A stretch of 64,000 nucleotides of DNA from Falsiruegeria litorea R37 (GCF_900172225.1 NZ_FWFO01000003.1:124001-188000); one strand, 5' to 3'. Counted from the first letter of the stretch, positions 18,015 to 28,124 are shown. Notes: generated by a model not told the origin, from the sequence alone. Program-made: numbers and translations.

Positions 18015-19013
18015 ATGAGACCGCCCAACTTCTGGAACACCGCCCCTGATCGATTGGATTGGCGCGCTTGGTGCTTGCGTCCCCTGGGCGCGCTCTATGC
18101 GGCGGCAACCGCGCGCCGGATCGCCAAACGAGCGCCCCTGGATCCCGGCGTTCCGGTGATCTGCGTTGGCAATCTGAATGCAGGTGGCACAGGCAAAACA
18201 CCAACCGTGATCTGGGTCATCGAACAGCTGCGCAACGCAGGGCACGAGCCGCATGTGGTTACTCGTGGCTATGGCGGAACGCTCGAAGGGCCGGTTCGGG
18301 TTGAGCCAGGCAAACACGATGCTGTTCAGGTGGGTGACGAACCCCTGCTGGTGGCTGCATTTGCCGAAGTCTGGGTCGCCAAAGATCGCGCCGCTGGCGC
18401 GCAGGCGGCGGCTGACTTTGGGGCGACGGTGATTGTCCTGGACGATGGGTTCCAGAACCCCAGCGTCAAGAAAGACCTCTCTATCATCGTTGTGGACGCC
18501 GCCCAGGGGTTTGGCAACGGTCTCTGCCTGCCTGCCGGTCCCTTGCGTGAGCCGGTCGACGTGGGACTGGCCCGTGCCGATGTGGTGTTGTCACTTGGGG
18601 ATACGGACGCGCAAACCTCGTTCGTCGACGCCTGGGGTGGTTCACTGAGCGTTCCACATGTCAGCGGAGAGGTTCGGCCGCTTCAAACCGGTATGGATTG
18701 GTCCGACACCCCTGTGCTGGCGTTTGCCGGCATCGGCAATCCGACCAAGTTCTTTCGCACGCTCCGGGACCAAGGCGCCGAACTGCGCCGCGCCGAGCCG
18801 TTGGATGACCATCAGCCCTTGACCCAAGCTTTGATGACGCGCCTCGAAGGAGAAGCGAAACTGTTGGGCGCCCAAATGGTCACAACAGAAAAAGACGCAG
18901 TGCGATTGCCACCTGCCTTTCGCAGCAAGGTAATCACCCTGCCAGTTCGCTTGCATGTACATGACGGCGAACGCTTGACCGAGATGATGCTGCGCGCCGC
19001 TCCTGCACCTTGA
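18015..19013 (+). CDS. lpxK: Tetraacyldisaccharide 4'-kinase
   Basis: 332 residues. LpxK phosphorylates the 4' position of the lipid A disaccharide at the inner membrane. The N-terminus ([31 protein letters not shown]) is the membrane-associated helix, and the P-loop is [15 protein letters not shown] near residues 51-65. VVTRGYGG and [23 protein letters not shown] are the acceptor-site and Walker B-like motifs. It forms an operon with waaA and ends before two repeat elements. Confidence 0.95.
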   Translation: MRPPNFWNTAPDRLDWRAWCLRPLGALYAAATARRIAKRAPLDPGVPVICVGNLNAGGTGKTPTVIWVIEQLRNAGHEPHVVTRGYGGTLEGPVRVEPGKHDAVQVGDEPLLVAAFAEVWVAKDRAAGAQAAADFGATVIVLDDGFQNPSVKKDLSIIVVDAAQGFGNGLCLPAGPLREPVDVGLARADVVLSLGDTDAQTSFVDAWGGSLSVPHVSGEVRPLQTGMDWSDTPVLAFAGIGNPTKFFRTLRDQGAELRRAEPLDDHQPLTQALMTRLEGEAKLLGAQMVTTEKDAVRLPPAFRSKVITLPVRLHVHDGERLTEMMLRAAPAP

Positions 19014-19032
19014 GAACAAAGGGAACGGAGGT

Positions 19033-19104
19033 GCTCCCGCCCGTCGTCGATGTTTCTGACGAAACACCTCCTCCCGTTGGGCCCGGCCGCGCCTTCGGCG
19101 CGGC
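19033..19104 (-). repeat. Intergenic double-hairpin repeat, copy B
   Basis: Read on the minus strand: hairpin 1 GCCGCGCC-GAA-GGCGCGGC (19086-19104), then CGGGCCCAACGGGAGGAGG, hairpin 2 TGTTTC-GTCA-GAAACA, then TCGACGACGGGCGGGAGCACC. Hairpin 2 differs completely in sequence from copy A, yet pairs perfectly. It lies in the convergent gap between lpxK and the CoA-transferase gene. Confidence 0.88.
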
Positions 19105-19193
19105 GGGTGGCGCTTACATCATCTGTAGTCTCTGGAGGGTGTAAAAGAGTTCGATTGCCAGCCTAATGACGGCGACGTGTGCCACACGCGCCG

Positions 19194-19272
19194 GCGCCGG
19201 GCATCGCTCGGCGCCCGGCCCAAGGCCGCTAGCGGTGCTGACGAAGTCAGGATCGCTCGGGCGCGGGATCCC
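19194..19272 (+). repeat. Intergenic double-hairpin repeat, divergent copy E
   Basis: A more diverged member in the opposite orientation to copy B and in the same gap. Hairpin 1 is CGCCGGGC-ATC-GCTCGGCG (one G-U pair), then CCCGGCCCAA, then a perfect hairpin 2 CTGAC-GAA-GTCAG (19238-19250) and the tail GATCGCTCGGGCGCGGGATC, an eroded form of the shared tail. The architecture is kept although the central GGGAGGAGG block is not. Confidence 0.6.
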
Positions 19273-19292
19273 TCCGAGCTTGGTGAAAACCG

Positions 19293-20405
19293 CTAGTTAT
19301 CTTCACCCAGCTTTGGAGCCGGGCGATGCAGTGCAAGTTCTGCGTCAGAAAAGCGGAACGGAGACCGGACGCCGGGCACGCCGTCCAACTCGATCTGCAT
19401 TCCACGCGCGATGATCTGCGGGTCGGCCATAACCTCGTCCAGCGTGTTGATCGGGCCGGCGGGAACACCCTGCGCTTCACAGGCCGCTAGCAGGTCGGCT
19501 TTGCTGCGTTGCGCCGTTGCGCCATTCAGACGGGCAATCATGACTCGGCGGTTCGCGATCCTGTCCTTGTTGCGCAGGAACTCGGGCGCTTCGGCCATGT
19601 CTTCGAGGTCCAGAATCTTGCACAACCGCTGGTACTGACGATCGTTGCCAGTTGCGATGATGATGTGACCATCGGCGCAATCGAACACCTGATAGGGCGT
19701 CAGGTTCACATGGGCATTGCCCATCCGTTCCGGCGCCTTGCCGGTGGTCAGATAATTCAGAGCCTGATTGGCGGTCACCGCAACTGCGACATCCAGCAAG
19801 GCCATGTCCACATGCTGGCCCCGACCCGTTGTCTCGCGTTGATGCAACGCCGCCAGAATGCCCGACACGGCATAGATGCCGGTGAAGATGTCGGTGATGG
19901 CAACACCTGATTTCTGAGGTTGACCGTCCGGCTCACCCGTAATTGACATCAAGCCGGACATGCCTTGAATGATAAAGTCATAACCCGCCCGGTGCGCATA
20001 AGGCCCATCTTGCCCAAAACCGGTGATCGAGCAGTAAATCAGGCGCGGATTGACCTCTTTCAAGCTGTCGTAATCCAGACCGTATTTCGCCAGCCCACCA
20101 ACCTTGAAGTTCTCGATCAATATGTCGGCGTTGCGGACCATCTCGCGCACTTGCGCTTGGCCCTCGGGGGACGCAAAATCGACCGTGACCGAGGATTTAC
20201 CCCGGTTCGTTGAGTGAAAATAAGCAGCCGCTTCATCCTCATCCCGCGTCACAAAGGGCGGCCCCCAGGCGCGGGTGTCATCGCCAGCGGGGGACTCGAC
20301 CTTGATCACTTCGGCCCCTAGGTCAGACAGCGTTTGACCGGCCCAAGGGCCGGCCAGAATACGAGCCAGTTCGATGACCTTGAGGCCCGCCAGCGGTGCC
20401 GTCAT
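19293..20405 (-). CDS. CaiB/BaiF family CoA-transferase
   Basis: 370 residues from ATG 20405, which overlaps the dsbA-like stop in TGATG. The class III CoA-transferase features are LKVIELARILAGPWAGQTLSDLGAEVIKVE at the N-terminus, NFKVGGLAKYGLDYDSLKEVNPRLIYCSITGFGQDGPYAHRAGYDF, and GQHVDMALLDVAVAV with the catalytic Asp that carries the CoA anhydride. The enzyme moves CoA between carboxylic acids in the cytoplasm. The acid pair is unknown; neighbours do not define a pathway. Confidence 0.93.
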   Translation of the reverse strand: MTAPLAGLKVIELARILAGPWAGQTLSDLGAEVIKVESPAGDDTRAWGPPFVTRDEDEAAAYFHSTNRGKSSVTVDFASPEGQAQVREMVRNADILIENFKVGGLAKYGLDYDSLKEVNPRLIYCSITGFGQDGPYAHRAGYDFIIQGMSGLMSITGEPDGQPQKSGVAITDIFTGIYAVSGILAALHQRETTGRGQHVDMALLDVAVAVTANQALNYLTTGKAPERMGNAHVNLTPYQVFDCADGHIIIATGNDRQYQRLCKILDLEDMAEAPEFLRNKDRIANRRVMIARLNGATAQRSKADLLAACEAQGVPAGPINTLDEVMADPQIIARGMQIELDGVPGVRSPFRFSDAELALHRPAPKLGEDN

Positions 20406-21070
20406 CAGCTGCCCAGCTCGGCTTCGATCAGGGCCTTGAAATCGGCATAAGACTGGTTCGAGACCTTTTCGCCGTTGACGATGAAGCTTGGGGTGCTTTC
20501 GATCCCGTCGCGTTGCGCGTTTTCCTGATACCACGCCACCAGAGTCTGCGCTTTGCCGGCATCCGACAAGCACGCCTCCAGCGTTTCAGTATCCAGACCC
20601 GCGATGCGGCCGATCTTGCGAAGCGCGTCGGCAATCTCGGACGGGCCACCGGCCCTCGCCCATTCGGATTGGCTCGAATAGATCAGATCATTGACACCAA
20701 AAAACTTCTCGGGTCCAGCACAACGCGCAATCATCGAGGCCCAAACCCCAGGCGCATCGAAATACACCTCACGGTAGATGAATTTCACCTTACCGGTGTC
20801 GATGAAATCCTTCTTGAGCTGCTTGTACGGCCCTTCGTGAAACGCCGCACAATGCGGACACGTATAAGAGGCGTATTCAATGATTTCGACCGGCGCGTCT
20901 TCGGCGCCCTGCACCATCTCGATGACGGTGGATGTGTCGATCTCGGTCTCTTGCGCATGGGCTGCACCCACCAGCGGGTTGCTGGGCAGCGGGCTTTGCG
21001 ACGTGCTCAGCCAATACCCGCCCGCAGCGATTGCCACGGCAGCACAAAAGATTGTTCCAAAACGGGTCAT
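20405..21070 (-). CDS. DsbA-family thiol oxidoreductase
   Basis: 221 residues from ATG 21070 with GGGCGAGGT upstream. An N-terminal signal/anchor (MTRFGTIFCAAVAIAAGGYWL) precedes a thioredoxin-fold domain whose active site is CPHC in EYASYTCPHCAAFHEG near residues 68-71. ESTPSFIVNGEKV provides the cis-Pro loop. The CPHC dipeptide is that of DsbA-type periplasmic oxidases. It follows dciA and mutY, an arrangement common in alphaproteobacteria. It may be an oxidase or a DsbG/ScsC-like isomerase. Confidence 0.9.
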   Translation of the reverse strand: MTRFGTIFCAAVAIAAGGYWLSTSQSPLPSNPLVGAAHAQETEIDTSTVIEMVQGAEDAPVEIIEYASYTCPHCAAFHEGPYKQLKKDFIDTGKVKFIYREVYFDAPGVWASMIARCAGPEKFFGVNDLIYSSQSEWARAGGPSEIADALRKIGRIAGLDTETLEACLSDAGKAQTLVAWYQENAQRDGIESTPSFIVNGEKVSNQSYADFKALIEAELGS

Positions 21071-21083
21071 ACCTCGCCCTTTC

Positions 21084-21590
21084 TCAGTGTTTTTTCTTAG
21101 ATAGGATGTTGCGGCCCAAACGTTCAAGAGCCGCCCGCAAATCGTCACTTTCGACCCCATCGGCCGCATCGCGCGCGGCAGTCACGACCTCGGGGTTGAT
21201 CTTGGGTTCCGCTGGCTTCGGTTTGTGCCCGAAGCTGGCCTGCCCCTCGGCAAATCCGGTGGGCGCGGTCTGGGTGATACGGATGCGGCTGATCGCGTTG
21301 TACCCGTAGGCCGCGTTCACCTTTTCCCTCAACCGCTCTTTTTGCATTTCCAGCATCGGCGCCTGTGGCCCAGTGGTCAGCACCGTCAGTGTCGCGCCAA
21401 AGCCATTGCGCCCATAGCCCACGTTTACAGGCCGCGCGATGGCAGCAATGTCCTGTCCCACAATCTCGGCCCAATGGGTCAGAACCCGCGACACGGCAAA
21501 GCCACGGCTTTCCCCAGCGCGCCGGATCTGGTCGCTGAGCACCGTCCCTGTGCGTTTGAACCCGTAAGTTGTCGTTCGTCTGGGCTTCAT
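21084..21590 (-). CDS. DciA-like DUF721 protein
   Basis: 168 residues from ATG 21590. The DUF721 core spans roughly residues 15-105 (LSDQIRRAGESRGFAVSRVLTHWAEIVGQDIAAIARPVNV and LTVLTTGPQAPMLEMQKERLREKVNAAYG). This domain is found in DciA, the ancestral loader of the replicative helicase DnaB in bacteria without DnaC. The tail is charged and ends in LSKKKH. It is divergent from mutY and only 13 bp upstream of the dsbA-like gene. Confidence 0.85.
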   Translation of the reverse strand: MKPRRTTTYGFKRTGTVLSDQIRRAGESRGFAVSRVLTHWAEIVGQDIAAIARPVNVGYGRNGFGATLTVLTTGPQAPMLEMQKERLREKVNAAYGYNAISRIRITQTAPTGFAEGQASFGHKPKPAEPKINPEVVTAARDAADGVESDDLRAALERLGRNILSKKKH

Positions 21591-21671
21591 CTGGTTTCCG
21601 ACTCTGTTGGCGCTATTGTAGAGAGCACTCGGACAGGTGCCAGTGAAACCCGTAGAGCAGGGGAAAATTGT

Positions 21672-22727
21672 TTGCAAAAGCACGAACACAAGGTTGTGAG
21701 CAGCGCGCTATTGGCGTGGTACGATGTGCATGCGCGCGAATTGCCGTGGCGGATCTCTCCCTCGGATCGGCAAGCTGGGGTGGTTCCTGACCCGTATCGC
21801 GTATGGCTGTCCGAGATCATGCTGCAGCAAACCACCGTTGCTGCGGTCAAAGACTACTTTCATCGCTTCACGTCTCGCTGGCCCACGGTATTGGATCTGG
21901 CCGCCGCGCGGGATGAGGATGTGATGGGGGAATGGGCCGGTCTGGGATACTATGCCCGCGCCCGCAACCTGCTGAAATGCGCGCGCCACGTGACCGAGGC
22001 CCATGGCGGCATCTTCCCGGACACGCATGATGAGCTTCTGACCCTTCCCGGCATTGGCCCGTACACCGCCGCGGCCATCGCCTCAATCGCGTTTGATCGA
22101 TCCGAGACCGTTCTGGACGGCAACGTCGAGCGGGTCATGGCCCGGTTCCACGACATCCACGACCCCTTGCCCGGCTCAAAGCCTAGGCTGCGCGACCTGG
22201 CCGAGGGGCACACGCCCTCGAAGCGCCCCGGTGATCATGCCCAGGCAGTGATGGATCTGGGCGCGACCGTGTGTACGCCCAAGTCCCCGGCCTGTGGGAT
22301 CTGCCCCCTGATGCCCGATTGCCAAGGACAGCTGGCAGGCACGGCTGCAGAGTTGCCGAAGAAAACACCCAAGAAACCCAAACCGACCCGCTACGGCTAT
22401 GCCTATATCTCCCGCGATAGCGAAGGCGGCTGGCTGATGGAACGGCGCCCGGACAAGGGATTGCTGGGCGGCATGCTGGGCTGGCCCGGATCGGAATGGT
22501 CTGAAAGCCCGACCCCCAAGCCCCCGTTTGAGGCGGATTGGCACGATATCGGGGCTGAGGTGCGCCACACCTTCACCCACTTCCATTTGCGTCTGGTCGT
22601 GCTGACTGCGCCGATGGCAGACGGGCCGCTGCCCAAGGGCCTCCACATCGTTACCAAACACGACTTTCGCCCCTCGGACCTGCCCACTGTGATGCGCAAA
22701 GCATATGATCTATGGCGTGACCATTAG
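21672..22727 (+). CDS. mutY: A/G-specific adenine glycosylase
   Basis: 351 residues from a TTG at 21672 preceded by GAGCAGGGG; GTG 21696 is a shorter alternative. MutY removes adenine opposite 8-oxoguanine. Catalytic Glu lies in LSEIMLQQTTV, the helix-hairpin-helix is LPGIGPYTAAAIASIAF, and catalytic Asp is in LDGNVERVMARF. A 4Fe-4S cluster site C-x6-C-x2-C-x5-C reads CTPKSPACGICPLMPDC. The C-terminal NUDIX-like 8-oxoG recognition domain begins near WLMERRPDKGLLGGMLGWPG. Confidence 0.96.
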   Translation: MQKHEHKVVSSALLAWYDVHARELPWRISPSDRQAGVVPDPYRVWLSEIMLQQTTVAAVKDYFHRFTSRWPTVLDLAAARDEDVMGEWAGLGYYARARNLLKCARHVTEAHGGIFPDTHDELLTLPGIGPYTAAAIASIAFDRSETVLDGNVERVMARFHDIHDPLPGSKPRLRDLAEGHTPSKRPGDHAQAVMDLGATVCTPKSPACGICPLMPDCQGQLAGTAAELPKKTPKKPKPTRYGYAYISRDSEGGWLMERRPDKGLLGGMLGWPGSEWSESPTPKPPFEADWHDIGAEVRHTFTHFHLRLVVLTAPMADGPLPKGLHIVTKHDFRPSDLPTVMRKAYDLWRDH

Positions 22728-22788
22728 CACCCTGTAGTCAAAGGCAAATCCGCGATAAACTACGCGCAAATCTGATGCGGAGCTCATC

Positions 22789-23922
22789 GTGATCGCACCC
22801 GAAATCTTAAACCGTTGGCAAAGCGCCCTGCCCTTCTGGATCTCCATCCTGCTGGTCCCTTTGGCTTGGTTTGCGGCCATAACCGGTGGCTGGAGCCTGA
22901 TCCTGGTGCCATTGACGACATGGTGGGCTTTTGCGATCCTCGATCAGCTGACCGGGCTGAACACCGAAAACGCCGATCCACAGACGCCCGACGGGCAGTT
23001 GAATTGGTACATCCGGCTTACGCAGCTTTGGGTGCCAATACAATTCCTGACGCTCTTTGGCCTGATCTGGTACGCGACACACAGCGCCCATCTGAGCAGC
23101 CTGGAGAAGGTGGCCCTGTTCTTTGGCGTCGGCGTGATCACCGGCACCATCGGCATCAATTACAGCCACGAGTTGATGCACCAGAAAAGTCGATTCGAGC
23201 GGACCCTGGGCGATATCCTGTTGGCCATGGTCCTTTACAGCCACTTCCGCTCCGAGCATTTGTTGGTACATCACCGTTATGTCGGCACCCCACGCGACCC
23301 AGTGACCGCCCGCTACAACGAGGGATTTCACCGTTTCTACCCCCGCGTCTTGATCCAATGCCTGCGCAGCGCGTTCAAAGCGGAAAGGGACATGCTGGCG
23401 CGCAAGGGCCTGCCTTGGACAAACCTGCGCAACCCCTTCTTCCGCTATTGGGCGCTCCAAGCAGGGATGATCCTGCTGGCCTTCGTGCTGGGTGGTTTCA
23501 GCGGTGTGCTGCTGTTTCTGGTGCAGGCCGGGGTGGCGATTTGGCAGTTGGAACTGGTGAACTACGTGGAACACTATGGGCTGACGCGAAAGCACCTGGG
23601 CGATGGCAAGTATGAGACGGTCCAGCCGCGCCATTCATGGAACGCGGCACATAAGGCGTCGAATTGGCTGTTGATCAATCTGCAGCGACATTCAGACCAC
23701 CATTACAAACCTGACCGCCGCTTTCCGCTGCTGCAGAACCACACCGAAGAGGACGCGCCACAACTGCCCTACGGCTATCCAGTGATGACCGTCGCGGCGA
23801 TGATCCCACCTCTCTGGCGTCGTGTCATGAACCCGCGTGTGCGCAGTTGGCGGCGACACTACTATCCTGAGATCACAGATTGGCTGGACTACAACAAGGC
23901 ACGCAACCCGATGCCACGCTGA
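22789..23922 (+). CDS. AlkB-type alkane 1-monooxygenase
   Basis: 377 residues from a GTG start. An integral membrane di-iron enzyme with about six TM helices in the N-terminal half. The conserved histidine boxes are present: HELMH (in NYSHELMHQKS), HLLVHHRYVGTP, and LQRHSDHHYKP, plus NYVEHYGL. AlkB enzymes hydroxylate terminal carbons of medium-chain alkanes using rubredoxin-delivered electrons. No rubredoxin or rubredoxin reductase gene adjoins it, so the electron donor is encoded elsewhere. It may act on alkanes from algae or on other hydrophobic substrates. Confidence 0.92.
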   Translation: MIAPEILNRWQSALPFWISILLVPLAWFAAITGGWSLILVPLTTWWAFAILDQLTGLNTENADPQTPDGQLNWYIRLTQLWVPIQFLTLFGLIWYATHSAHLSSLEKVALFFGVGVITGTIGINYSHELMHQKSRFERTLGDILLAMVLYSHFRSEHLLVHHRYVGTPRDPVTARYNEGFHRFYPRVLIQCLRSAFKAERDMLARKGLPWTNLRNPFFRYWALQAGMILLAFVLGGFSGVLLFLVQAGVAIWQLELVNYVEHYGLTRKHLGDGKYETVQPRHSWNAAHKASNWLLINLQRHSDHHYKPDRRFPLLQNHTEEDAPQLPYGYPVMTVAAMIPPLWRRVMNPRVRSWRRHYYPEITDWLDYNKARNPMPR

Positions 23923-23940
23923 CAAGAGAATGCGACCGCA

Positions 23941-24008
23941 GCGCACCGCAGGTGCGCTGCCCGGCCCAACCAGAGGCGACGCCGCAGGCGTCAACGATGG
24001 GCGGGAGC
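23941..24008 (+). repeat. Intergenic double-hairpin repeat, copy C
   Basis: Hairpin 1 is GCGCACC-GCA-GGTGCGC (23941-23957), then the conserved CCCGGCCCAAC, a modified CAGAGG block, hairpin 2 GACGCC-GCA-GGCGTC (23978-23992), then ACGATGGGCGGGAGCACCCCCGT. Both helices are perfect and differ from the other copies. It occupies the convergent gap between the alkane monooxygenase and the cyclase gene. Confidence 0.85.
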
Positions 24009-24015
24009 ACCCCCG

Positions 24016-25398
24016 TCACAAGGTCCAGACATCCATACGGCCATCCACACCACGTACCCCCTGATCTGAGCGCAACTCCAGCCCCTCAAGGCACTCCAAC
24101 TCTGAGATATGCTCGCGGATCACCTGATCACGCAGGTCACTGCTGATTACCAACTTCACCCCAAAGTCCCGCGTCAACCCTTCAAGTTTGGCCGCCACGT
24201 TCACCGCATTGCCAATCACCGCATATTCCAACCGGTTTGCTCCGATATCGCCCAAAAGCGCCGGTCCATAGTGGACCCCAATTCCGGCCTGGATTTCTGG
24301 TTCTCCCGCGCGTTTGCGCTCAGCATTCCACTGCTCGAGCACCTGTACCATGGACCGCGCACAGGCCAGAGCGTTCGACGCATCGCGATCACCCGATATC
24401 GGTGTGCCAAAAGTCGCCATCAACCCGTCGCCCAGGTATTTGTCGAGCGTGCCATTGTGACGAAACACCTCGGCCTCCATCCGGGAATGGAACCCGCGCA
24501 GCAGTTCGATCACCGAATAGGGGTCCCGGTCGGCCGCAAACTTGGTGAAGCCAACGATGTCGATGAACAAAACGGCGATGTTTTCGTTGCGCACCTGCTT
24601 GAGCGGCTCGTCGTTCTGGCTCAACTGATCCACCACATTCGGTGAGAAGTACCGCGACAGGTTCGCGCGTTCACGCTCAAGGCTCGCATTGCTCAGCAAC
24701 AGCCGATTGAAGCGGCGCACCGAAAAGGCCAGCGTCACGGCGACAATCATGAAAACAACAGCTTCCTGAATACGCAAGCTTGGCATCACGCTGTCGGGCT
24801 TCATGAATTCGGCCACATCCGGATAACCTGCAAAGGCCCGCGTCACTTGCTCAGACAGCCCCGGAATCGGAGTCGCAAACCACCACATGGCGATCCAGCC
24901 CACCGTCCACATACCCGCAGTCCAAGTGCCAATAGCGATCACCGTTCGCCATGTGTATGCCAGCGTGCCGCCCGCCAGGATCAGGAAGAAATACTGAAAA
25001 TTGTCGAATTGATACTGCATCGCCAAGGGGCGAACATCTTCGCTGAGCGGGTTCGGGACCAGCATCCCCAAGGTCATTATCAGCAGATCCAGGAACAGCA
25101 AAAGCAACTCAAGCCCGGATTGCCCGACCCGACCTGCGCGACGGATGAACCACCCATTCAAGGCCACCAAAGCCAGAATGAAATGATAGTATACCACCTC
25201 CCACGCGGGATTTATGAGGACCAGGAACACCGCAATGATTGCCATCGCGATCCAGCGGGCTCGCACAGCCAGCTCCAGCCCTTCTCGCTTGTGACGCTCC
25301 AGAACCGCTTGCGTATACTCATTCACCTCATCTGGAATGTCTGGCTGGGTGAAAAAGAACCTCTCGCGGCGCGTTTGCGGGGCGGCGGTTTCGGTCAT
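24016..25398 (-). CDS. Membrane-bound class III adenylate/guanylate cyclase
   Basis: 460 residues. The N-terminal half (about 45-235) has several hydrophobic helices forming a membrane sensor module of unknown ligand. The cyclase domain covers about 260-430: metal-binding Asp residues lie in LFIDIVGFT and YLGDGLMATFG, and Lys in LDKYLGDG is the adenine-selecting position. The motif YAVIGNAVNVAAKLE has Asn where adenylate cyclases usually carry Asp or Thr, and Lys in place of the transition-state Arg. Activity is therefore likely but not assured. It would make cAMP or cGMP at the inner membrane. Confidence 0.88.
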   Translation of the reverse strand: MTETAAPQTRRERFFFTQPDIPDEVNEYTQAVLERHKREGLELAVRARWIAMAIIAVFLVLINPAWEVVYYHFILALVALNGWFIRRAGRVGQSGLELLLLFLDLLIMTLGMLVPNPLSEDVRPLAMQYQFDNFQYFFLILAGGTLAYTWRTVIAIGTWTAGMWTVGWIAMWWFATPIPGLSEQVTRAFAGYPDVAEFMKPDSVMPSLRIQEAVVFMIVAVTLAFSVRRFNRLLLSNASLERERANLSRYFSPNVVDQLSQNDEPLKQVRNENIAVLFIDIVGFTKFAADRDPYSVIELLRGFHSRMEAEVFRHNGTLDKYLGDGLMATFGTPISGDRDASNALACARSMVQVLEQWNAERKRAGEPEIQAGIGVHYGPALLGDIGANRLEYAVIGNAVNVAAKLEGLTRDFGVKLVISSDLRDQVIREHISELECLEGLELRSDQGVRGVDGRMDVWTL

Positions 25399-25465
25399 GG
25401 TTGTTTTCCCTCGTGTCCGAGACAGAGATAAGACAGCAACTTACCCCCCAAAACCCCCTGCGACA

Positions 25466-25496
25466 AAAAGAAAAAACCCCGCCGAGATCGGCGGGG
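25466..25496 (-). terminator. Terminator of ccrM
   Basis: CCCCGCCGA/TCGGCGGGG forms a 9-bp stem; on the minus strand it is followed by TTTTTTCTTTTT. It lies about 60 bp beyond the ccrM stop and separates it from the cyclase gene. Confidence 0.92.
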
Positions 25497-25557
25497 CAAG
25501 GTGTAGTGCCATGTGTCAGGCCACAGGCACCGGCGGTATTCTTGATCTATTGTTGGA

Positions 25558-26755
<1,198 letters not shown>

Positions 26756-26768
26756 ATGAGGTTATGAT

Positions 26769-27386
26769 TTACTCTTGATACAAGATATTGTGTACCGGCT
26801 TGAACGAACGTCTATGATGTGGGGTCACGCCAAGGTTTAGAAGCGCCTCGCGGTGTTTTTTCGACGGATATCCCGCGTTCGTTTCCCACCCATAACCGGG
26901 ATGCTGTTGCGCCAAATCCACCATGACACGATCTCGACATATTTTGGCCACAATTGAAGCCGCCGCAATCGACACGGATCGCCCGTCGCCCTTGACCACG
27001 GCCTCGGATCGAGTCCGCAGCCCTTGAGGAATCAGATTTCCGTCGATCAGCAGGTAGTCGGGGGGCGGATTCAGTTCCGCCACAGCCCGTTCCATCGCCA
27101 GATGCGAGGCTTTGAGGATGTTGATTCGATCAATTTCTTCCACTGTGGCATGGGCGATGGACACCTCAGCCTGCGCATAGATGGCTGTCTCTAGCGCTTC
27201 GCGTTTCTTGGCTGTCAGCTTTTTGGAGTCATTCAACCCTTCAGGGATGTCATCAGGGTTCAGGATCACCGCTGCCGCCGTTACAGGCCCGGCCAAGGGG
27301 CCACGACCTACCTCGTCCACCCCCGCTATCCGTAGGTATCCTTGGGCGCGTAGCACCCGCTCCATTTCGTAATCTGGCTGTGTCAT
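26769..27386 (-). CDS. rnhB: Ribonuclease HII
   Basis: 205 residues from ATG 27386. RNase HII cuts RNA in RNA-DNA hybrids and removes misincorporated ribonucleotides. Metal-binding residues are visible in AGVDEVGRGPLAGPV (Asp-Glu), LLIDGN (Asp) and ICRDRVMVDL (Asp). The C-terminal YGWETNAGYPSKKHREAL segment is characteristic. The open frame extends upstream but the conserved protein starts at MTQPDYEMERVLRAQG. It lies upstream of ccrM, a common alphaproteobacterial neighbour. Confidence 0.95.
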   Translation of the reverse strand: MTQPDYEMERVLRAQGYLRIAGVDEVGRGPLAGPVTAAAVILNPDDIPEGLNDSKKLTAKKREALETAIYAQAEVSIAHATVEEIDRINILKASHLAMERAVAELNPPPDYLLIDGNLIPQGLRTRSEAVVKGDGRSVSIAAASIVAKICRDRVMVDLAQQHPGYGWETNAGYPSKKHREALLNLGVTPHHRRSFKPVHNILYQE

Positions 27387-27424
27387 GGCAACCGGAAAAA
27401 CCTGTCTGCCCGCCAATAGCAAGC

Positions 27425-27476
27425 CAAAAGGGGGAGAGAGGTTGTCCTCTCTCCCCCTGGCGCCGTTTGTCGGCGC
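27425..27476 (-). terminator. Strong terminator with a second hairpin
   Basis: A perfect 12-bp stem GGGGGAGAGAGG/CCTCTCTCCCCC with TTGT loop (27430-27457) ends in TTTT on the minus strand. A second hairpin GGCGCCG/CGGCGCT lies at about 27459-27476, between it and the stop of the secreted-protein gene. Together they should stop transcription before rnhB. Confidence 0.9.
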
Positions 27477-27496
27477 TCTCCCTGCCCGACTTGGGT

Positions 27497-27949
27497 TCAG
27501 TATTGGCTGTGCACCACACGGTAGCCTTGCTGGCGCAGGCAACGCGGCTCATAGGCCTGCTTGTTGCGCTGACCGTTCCAGAACGAGATACGACACATCT
27601 GCGGCAAGCTGCCCGTGTACGAATAATGCTTTTGCAAGCACTTGGGCTTGAGCAGCGGTTGATTGCCGGGATAGCCGCGCATCTGTTTCAGACACTGCGA
27701 CGGCAGATCATACCGCGAGATGCGCGGCGGCAGCGGGCGCGGGGCAACCGGCTGATAACGATTGTGCTGGCGCGCCACCCGCTCGCGCTTTTTCTTTTTG
27801 TCATAGTGGTGGACGGCTGCACCAAACAAAGCAATGGCGGCCAACCCGCCCAGGATCTTTTCAGCGTCCCCCGCCCGAGCTGGAGCGGCAGACAACCCGG
27901 TGATTGCAACGGCGGTGGCAACGATGAGAGCGATGAACTTACGATGCAT
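27497..27949 (-). CDS. Secreted basic protein of unknown function
   Basis: 150 residues starting MHRKFIALIVATAVAITGLSAAPARA, a clear signal peptide. The mature protein has a short hydrophobic stretch (LGGLAAIALFGAAVHHY), then a very basic region (DKKKKRERVARQHNRY), a Pro-rich patch and four Cys residues in the C-terminal half (QCLKQM, KCLQKH, QMCRIS, RCLRQQ) that could form disulfides. I do not recognise the family. It is divergent from the small secreted-protein/winged-helix operon and shares its regulatory region. Confidence 0.75.
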   Translation of the reverse strand: MHRKFIALIVATAVAITGLSAAPARAGDAEKILGGLAAIALFGAAVHHYDKKKKRERVARQHNRYQPVAPRPLPPRISRYDLPSQCLKQMRGYPGNQPLLKPKCLQKHYSYTGSLPQMCRISFWNGQRNKQAYEPRCLRQQGYRVVHSQY

Positions 27950-28051
27950 GGATCATTTCCTTTCGAGGTCTTGATGTGGCCCACGAGGTTGGGCGTCTTG
28001 GATGTAGCGACACTGGGTTCGCACCGCTCAGACAGGCAATATCGCCCGCTT

Positions 28052-28097
28052 GTTATCGAATAACTGGCACCTCAAAGCCCTGTGGTTATTGAATAAC
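28052..28097. promoter_or_regulatory. Tandem palindromic operator-like sites
   Basis: Two near-identical 13-bp palindromes, GTTATCGAATAAC (28052-28064) and GTTATTGAATAAC (28085-28097), lie 33 bp apart centre to centre, about three helical turns. The second is extended to a 19-bp palindrome GTGGTTATTGAATAACCAC. They sit 28-73 bp upstream of the small secreted-protein start and in the shared region with the divergent gene. The sequence shows the symmetry; that they are operators is inferred. Confidence 0.65.
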
Positions 28098-28124
28098 CAC
28101 GCCCAAGCGCGCAGGATGAGGACC

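Noticed and set aside
22815-23634. Long overlapping ORFs on both strands of the alkane monooxygenase gene
   Set aside because: The frame at 22789-23922 carries all histidine boxes; the others are shadows of high-GC coding DNA.
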